Positions 5,544 through 9,705 of a stretch of DNA of 9,705 nucleotides are shown piece after piece. The stretch's first letter is position 1, and each line of letters begins with the position of its first letter. This stretch comes from Acidimicrobiia bacterium. Its GTDB lineage: Bacteria > Actinomycetota > Acidimicrobiia > Spongiisociales > ZC4RG35. The position numbers were made by a program, and so were the translations under genes. Below the pieces are notes generated by a model. That model did not search any database. It saw only the letters and a program-made list of their open reading frames with translations, and was not told the origin of the DNA. The stretch covers positions 1-9,705 of the forward strand of contig JAOUGY010000133.1 of assembly GCA_029865445.1 (NCBI GenBank), in the 5' to 3' direction.

Positions 5544-7076
5544 GTGCCAAGGGGGAACATGCAGAGGGGAAACCTGACCGTTCTCGTTGTATTCGTAGCC
5601 CTCATGGCCGCGGCTGCGTTGCCTGCGGCGGCGGTGGATCCGGGCGGCTCCTTCGTCGACGACGACGGGAACGTCCACGAGTCGGCTATCGAAGCGGTGG
5701 CAGCGGCGGGGATCACTCGGGGATGTAACCCTCCCGACAACGACCGGTATTGCCCCTCCGATCCCGTTACTCGCGGGCAGATGGCAGCGTTTCTCGTGCG
5801 AGCCCTGGATGCGGAAGGGGCCATTGAGGGCGATCGGTTCGTCGACGACGATGATTCGGTGTTCGAAGCCGATATCGAGAGGCTGGCGGCGGCGGGGGTG
5901 GCCCGCGGATGCAACCCGCCGGCCAATGACCGTTTCTGCCCCGACTCCCTGGTCACCCGGGGAGAGATGGCGGCCTTCCTGGTGCGAGGGTTCAGATTGA
6001 CGACGTCAGGAGATCGGACCTTCGTCGACGACGACGGTTTGGTGTTCGAAACCGATATCGAGAGACTCGCCACCGCAGGCGTGACGCTCGGCTGCAATCC
6101 GCCGGTCAACGATCGGTTTTGTCCGAACGACTCGGTGCTGCGGGACCAGATGGCGTCGTTCCTGGCGAGGGCAGCCGGTTTGGCGCTGATCGACGTGCCC
6201 GAACGGTGCTCGATCCTCCCAGATGACAACATCTGGAACCGGCGTGTCGACGATCTGCCGCTCGATCCTCGCTCGACGGCCTATGTGGAGTCGATCGGCG
6301 ATTCGGGGCTCCACCCCGATTTCGGCTCCGGGGTGTGGCCACCTGGCTCAGAGTCGCCCATCGGGATCCCGTTCGTCGTGGTCGGAGCCGACCAACCGGA
6401 CGTCGAGATCGTGTTTACTGCCTACGGGGACGAGAGCGATGCGGGGCCGTATCCGGTGCCACCGGATGCGCCTGTGGAGGGAGGGCCCGCCGGCACGGGC
6501 GATCGACATGTCCTGGTGATCGACTCGGCCGAATGCGTCCTCTACGAGTTGTATCGGGCGTTCCCGCTGAGCGGAGAACGCTGGAGCGCCGACTCGGCGG
6601 CGCGTTTCGACCTGAGATCCAATGCTCTCCGTCCAGACGGCTGGACGTCGGCAGACGCAGCCGGACTGCCCATCTATCCCGGACTCGTCACCTACGACGA
6701 GGTGGCATCGGGTGTCATCGACCACGCCATTCGTTTCACGGCCCCGGTCACGAGATCCGACCACGTGTGGCCCGCCCGCCACGATGCGTCGTCGAACACG
6801 GACCCGAACGTCCCGCCGATGGGCCAACGATTCAGACTCGATGCGGACTTCGACATCTCTGGGTTCTCTCCGCAAGTGCAGGTGATCCTGACCGCCTTCA
6901 AACGCTACGGGCTGATCCTCGCCGACAACGGATCCGCCTGGTACATCTCCGGTGCTCCCGACCCGAGATGGGACAACGAGGTGCTCGCCGAGCTGCGTAG
7001 CGTGCCCGGCTCGGCCTTCGAGGCCGTGGATGTGTCCGCGCTCATCGTGGATCCGGACTCCGGAGAGTCCCGCTAG
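5544..7076 (+). CDS. Secreted three-SLH-repeat protein with C-terminal extracellular domain of unknown function
   Basis: The 510-residue product starts with a signal peptide: MPRGNMQRGN, a hydrophobic stretch at 11-26, and a probable cleavage after ALPAAA (residue 30). Three S-layer-homology repeats follow (about 37-88, 99-149, 160-211), each with FVDDD, an (A/T)DIExLAxAG-type helix, GCNPPxNDRxCP and a (V/L)xRxxMA(A/S)FL helix. Each repeat carries two cysteines that could form a disulfide. The rest (about 220-503) is one large domain, ILPDDNIWN, HPDFGSGVWPP, PYPVPPDAPVEGG, RHVLVID, FDLRSNALRPDGWTSADAAG, HAIRFTAP, WPARHDASS and LILADNGSAWYISG. I recognise it as recurring in secreted actinobacterial proteins but know no function for it. 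SLH repeats usually bind cell-wall polymers, so the protein probably sits on the wall and displays this domain. GTG 5544 is preferred from the leaderless promoter; ATG 5559, with AAGGGGG rather close in front, is nearly as likely. It converges on the GGDEF-EAL gene with 12 bases between. Confidence 0.87.
   Translation: MPRGNMQRGNLTVLVVFVALMAAAALPAAAVDPGGSFVDDDGNVHESAIEAVAAAGITRGCNPPDNDRYCPSDPVTRGQMAAFLVRALDAEGAIEGDRFVDDDDSVFEADIERLAAAGVARGCNPPANDRFCPDSLVTRGEMAAFLVRGFRLTTSGDRTFVDDDGLVFETDIERLATAGVTLGCNPPVNDRFCPNDSVLRDQMASFLARAAGLALIDVPERCSILPDDNIWNRRVDDLPLDPRSTAYVESIGDSGLHPDFGSGVWPPGSESPIGIPFVVVGADQPDVEIVFTAYGDESDAGPYPVPPDAPVEGGPAGTGDRHVLVIDSAECVLYELYRAFPLSGERWSADSAARFDLRSNALRPDGWTSADAAGLPIYPGLVTYDEVASGVIDHAIRFTAPVTRSDHVWPARHDASSNTDPNVPPMGQRFRLDADFDISGFSPQVQVILTAFKRYGLILADNGSAWYISGAPDPRWDNEVLAELRSVPGSAFEAVDVSALIVDPDSGESR
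5652..6176 (+). repeat. Three tandem SLH-coding repeats
   Basis: Units at about 5652-5807, 5838-5990 and 6021-6176 have a period of 183-186 bases. They keep a near-identical opening, TTCGTCGACGACGA at 5652, 5838 and 6021, and units 2 and 3 share GTGTTCGAA followed by CCGATATCGAGAG. The nucleotide similarity indicates duplication within the gene. Confidence 0.85.
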
Positions 7077-7088
7077 CGGTTCGCGCCT

Positions 7089-9563
7089 TCAGCCTGCGAC
7101 GAGGCGGAGCCCGGAGTTCGGCTGGTTGATGGTCGAAGCGATCATCTGGATCAACTCCGGTTCCGGGAGTGGTCTTGCAAGGTGAAAGCCCTGGCCGGAG
7201 AGGCATCCCAGCCGGCGGAGGGCAGCCAGTTGTTCGGGCGTCTCGATGCCTTCGGCGACCGTCGTGAACCCCAGCGTGTCTCCGGTCCCGATGATCATCT
7301 GCACGATTGTCGCCACCCGAGCGTCGCCGATCCTCTCGATGAAGGCGCGAGCGAGCTTCACCGCATCCACGGGGAGGCGATCCAGGTAGGCCAACGACGA
7401 GTACCCGGTTCCGAAGTCGTCGAGGGCTACCCGCACGCCTTCCGATCGGAGGTCGTCCAGCACGGCGGCGCCGCTCGACATGACCGCACTCTCCGTGATC
7501 TCCACCTGAACCCAGGAGGGGTGGAGGTTGCGGGCGGCGACCATGTCGATGAGACCGCGGACAAGACCGGGTCTGTTGAGCTCGGATGCCGAGAGGTTGA
7601 TCGAGACCGCCGGTGCGGCGTCCCCGAACTCTTTCCTCCACCGGGCGAGCGCATCGACCGCGTTGCGGACCACCCACTCACCGATGTCGTCGATGACCCG
7701 GCGACGCTCCGCCATGGGGACGAAGTCGTCGGGACCGATCAATCCCCGATCGGGGTGGTTCCACCTGACGAGCGCCTCCACCGTTTCGATCTTGCCCGTG
7801 AGCAGGTCGAAGATGGGTTGGTGGTGTAGGACGAGCTGGCCGGCCTTGATTCCCGCCCGCAATTCGTTCACGGCCGTGAGTTCCCGCGAATGGGTCGACC
7901 GAAGACCGGGTGTGTGGACCCGATACGTTCCTTTTCCGTCGCCCTTGGCGACGTACATTGCTTCGTCGGCGGCCCTCAGAATGTCGTCCGGATCGGCTCC
8001 GTGCTCGATCATTGCCACGCCGACGCTGGCGTGGATGAAAGCCTCGTGTCCATTGATCTTGAACGGGTCTTCCAACGCGCTGATGATGCGCTTGGCAACG
8101 GTCACTGCGTCGTCGGGTGATGCGAGTCGGGCGAGCAGAACAGCGAACTCGTCTCCACCCAGGCGGGCCACCGTGTCCGTGGGCCGCGAACATGACTCGA
8201 GGCGGCGGGCGACCTGGACCAGGAGCGAATCTCCCGCTTCGTGACCGTACCCGTCGTTGACGGCCTTGAAGTCGTCGAGATCCAAGAACAGCACGGCGCC
8301 GACCACGCTGTCGGCTCGGGAGGCGGTGATGAGGCGTTCGAGAAGCAGGCTGCGATTGGCCACCCCGGTCAAGCCGTCGTGGAGCGCCTGGTGGCGCAGC
8401 CGATCCTTCAGCTCGGTCAGCTTGGCCAGTGAGTCTTCGAGCCTGCCGTTCTCGAGCGAGACGCCAACGTGACCGGCGAGTGTCGACAGGAGTTGGAGGT
8501 CGCGCTCGGAGAAGCCGCTGATGTCGCTACGCGGGGTCATGACCCTGAGGACGCCAGTGCCACTCGTGGGGATGGGGACGACCATTCCGACCACCCGATC
8601 GGCAATCTCCACGAGTGTTCCGCCCCCACCCGAGGCGACGTCGGCGACGCCGGTGTCTTCGTTTGGGGGCAGCGGTGCCATGACCTCGTCCTCGCCTTCC
8701 ATCCTCGAACGCGTCACGTAGCCGGGGCAGTCGAGACCCTCCGGATACAGGAGGATCTCTGCAACCTCGGCATCGAACATGGAACGGGCCCGATCGACGG
8801 CAGCGCCGAGCGCATCTTCTAGATGCGGTAGCCGGTGGAGGTCGCCGCTCACTTCGTAGAGCGATTGCACGCGGTCTCGCTCGAGGCGCTGTGCGAGGTA
8901 TGCGCGATAGGCAAAGAACAGAACGATCGGTGGTACCGCGGCAATCCAGATCGACTGCGGTCTCGCCCACAGAAGGGTCGCGGCGACGAGTCCAAGAGCG
9001 GCGTTCATCAAGCCTGCTCCAGTGGTCAACGAGTACATCGTGGCCCTCTCGGCGGGGGAGAGGCTTCCACCCGACAGGGCGATGGCAGATGAGATGAGGG
9101 CGTTCGAGATCACCAGAGTGCATCCGATACCGCCGAAGACGGCGAGCCATCCTCGGGGGCCGAGTGGGTCGGCATTGCCGACGATGCTCCAGAACACCGC
9201 GACCATCACTGCGGTCTGCAGGCTGAGTTGGGCCAGGTTGAATGCCAGCTTGACCGGCTGTTGGCGGCGCGTGATGCCGAGTGCGGCCAGCGATCCCACA
9301 AACTGGGCCGAGAGAATCGACAGCGGGTCTGCGAAGAAGAGCGACAGCACGAGGGGCAGCTCGCTCATCGAGAACGAGTGAGCGTCACGGCGGAATCGAA
9401 CGTGGACGACTGTCACTTCCGCGACATAGAAGACCGCTGCAAGAACGAACCACGGAATGTCGATGGGCGGTTGGGGTCCATCGAATGTGGTTGCCGCCAG
9501 GGCCGCGGCCGCGGTTGCCACGACGACCCCGGCGGTCAGATACCAGACCCTCCGGAGTCCCAT
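7089..9563 (-). CDS. Membrane GAF-GGDEF-EAL cyclic di-GMP enzyme
   Basis: The 824-residue protein is predicted to make and/or hydrolyse cyclic di-GMP at the membrane. About seven hydrophobic helices fill residues 8-223, a MASE-like sensor I cannot name. A GAF-like region follows (about 235-375), then a short coiled linker. The GGDEF domain (about 390-550) has HDGLTGVANR, FLDLDDFKAVNDGYGHEAGD and an intact GGDEF (469-473); RPTD (460-463), five residues before it, is a standard inhibitory I-site. The EAL domain (about 562-810) has EALVRW (596-601), INLSAS with Asn656, VEITES with Glu688, DDFGTGYSS (715-723), Lys736, AEGIET with Glu771, and GQGF with Gln791. Most metal and catalytic residues are present, but the usual KID is KLA (Ala738) and the AEETG loop is AERRR. 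The start ATG 9563 lies one base after the stop of an upstream gene (TGATATG) and has only a weak ribosome site, so translational coupling is likely. Net direction of the enzyme cannot be told. Confidence 0.93.
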   Translation of the reverse strand: MGLRRVWYLTAGVVVATAAAALAATTFDGPQPPIDIPWFVLAAVFYVAEVTVVHVRFRRDAHSFSMSELPLVLSLFFADPLSILSAQFVGSLAALGITRRQQPVKLAFNLAQLSLQTAVMVAVFWSIVGNADPLGPRGWLAVFGGIGCTLVISNALISSAIALSGGSLSPAERATMYSLTTGAGLMNAALGLVAATLLWARPQSIWIAAVPPIVLFFAYRAYLAQRLERDRVQSLYEVSGDLHRLPHLEDALGAAVDRARSMFDAEVAEILLYPEGLDCPGYVTRSRMEGEDEVMAPLPPNEDTGVADVASGGGGTLVEIADRVVGMVVPIPTSGTGVLRVMTPRSDISGFSERDLQLLSTLAGHVGVSLENGRLEDSLAKLTELKDRLRHQALHDGLTGVANRSLLLERLITASRADSVVGAVLFLDLDDFKAVNDGYGHEAGDSLLVQVARRLESCSRPTDTVARLGGDEFAVLLARLASPDDAVTVAKRIISALEDPFKINGHEAFIHASVGVAMIEHGADPDDILRAADEAMYVAKGDGKGTYRVHTPGLRSTHSRELTAVNELRAGIKAGQLVLHHQPIFDLLTGKIETVEALVRWNHPDRGLIGPDDFVPMAERRRVIDDIGEWVVRNAVDALARWRKEFGDAAPAVSINLSASELNRPGLVRGLIDMVAARNLHPSWVQVEITESAVMSSGAAVLDDLRSEGVRVALDDFGTGYSSLAYLDRLPVDAVKLARAFIERIGDARVATIVQMIIGTGDTLGFTTVAEGIETPEQLAALRRLGCLSGQGFHLARPLPEPELIQMIASTINQPNSGLRLVAG

Positions 9564-9564
9564 A

Positions 9565-9705
9565 TCAGGCCCAGTCCGCGACCGACCACGAACCTCCGGA
9601 CCACGAACCGCCGGACCACGAACCGCCGGACCACGAACCGCCGGACCACGAACCGCCGGACCACGAACCGCCGCTCCAGGTGCCTCCGCTCCAGGTGCCT
9701 CCGCT
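9565..9705 (-). CDS. C-terminus of a Trp-rich pentapeptide-repeat protein, probably secreted (5' part beyond window edge)
   Basis: On the minus strand an open frame enters from the right edge and stops at TGA (9567-9565). The visible 46 residues are eight pentapeptides, SGGTW twice and then SGGSW six times, closed by SVADWA. The 15-base DNA unit is exactly five codons, the frame is open throughout, and its stop sits one base before the GGDEF-EAL start, which together argue that it is a real coding end and not a chance reading of repeats. C-terminal WSGxxWSG-type repeats are known to me from secreted actinobacterial proteins, notably subtilisin-like (S8) peptidases, so a secreted peptidase or surface protein is plausible; the catalytic part is not in the window. 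The repeats may act as a wall-binding or self-associating tail (inference). Confidence 0.72.
   Translation of the reverse strand, partial: SGGTWSGGTWSGGSWSGGSWSGGSWSGGSWSGGSWSGGSWSVADWA
9586..9705 (-). repeat. 15-bp tandem repeat (at least 8 copies), coding
   Basis: Copies begin at 9586, 9601, 9616, 9631, 9646, 9661, 9676 and 9691. Four consecutive copies (9601-9660) are identical, CCACGAACCGCCGGA on the + strand. The first differs by one base (T for G), the sixth in its last two bases, and the two nearest the edge are CCAGGTGCCTCCGCT. The array runs off the window. A unit of five codons lets copy number change without a frameshift. Confidence 0.95.

Noticed and set aside
7055..7079. Possible bidirectional terminator at the SLH / GGDEF-EAL convergence (GGACTC-CGGA-GAGTCC, then CCGCTAGCGG)
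   Set aside because: The stem is only 6 bp and inside the coding end, the second palindrome has no loop, and there is no T-run; too weak to call.
8469..8822. Plus-strand frame inside the GGDEF-EAL gene
   Set aside because: It is antisense to a gene with intact, recognisable domains and has no family features of its own.
9586..9705. CRISPR-like array
   Set aside because: Units are 15 bases with no spacers, and they read as an in-frame pentapeptide repeat.

Overview
The base composition (high G+C, strong G/C third-position bias), sparse Shine-Dalgarno sequences, a likely leaderless GTG start, and S-layer-homology repeats of the GCNPPxNDRxCP type all suggest a high-G+C actinobacterium, most likely of the Acidimicrobiia or a close relative. 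This is inferred from protein style, not from a marker gene. I see no insertion sequence, tRNA, rRNA, CRISPR or phage gene. Genes are packed tightly; the longest gap is just under 100 bases.

Left part (1-2913, all +): the C-terminal half of a membrane pyrophosphatase with a K+-dependent-type signature ends at a 13-bp perfect hairpin. A two-gene unit follows: a histidine phosphatase made of two complete tandem domains, and a class I SAM-dependent methyltransferase whose TTG start overlaps the phosphatase stop (TTGA).

Middle (2923-5478): an orphan MerB-like organomercurial lyase on the minus strand keeps all the catalytic residues of MerB but has no mer neighbours. It is divergent from a PIN-PhoH (PhoH2-type) ribonuclease/ATPase. 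After phoH comes a short protein that reads as a shrunken alpha/beta hydrolase lacking both its nucleophile and its catalytic histidine.

Right part (5531-9705): a secreted protein with three SLH repeats and a large extracellular domain of unknown function, apparently expressed from a leaderless promoter. Converging on it from the minus strand is a seven-helix membrane GAF-GGDEF-EAL protein, predicted to make and/or break cyclic di-GMP. At the right edge, entering on the minus strand, is the C-terminus of a further gene. It is easily missed because its start lies outside the window. It encodes eight pentapeptides S-G-G-(S/T)-W, then six residues and a stop one base before the GGDEF-EAL start codon (TGATATG). 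This looks like the tail of a secreted surface protein translationally coupled to the c-di-GMP enzyme. The coupled pair, facing the SLH protein, is the most interesting arrangement in the window: a possible cell-surface locus under c-di-GMP control (inference).
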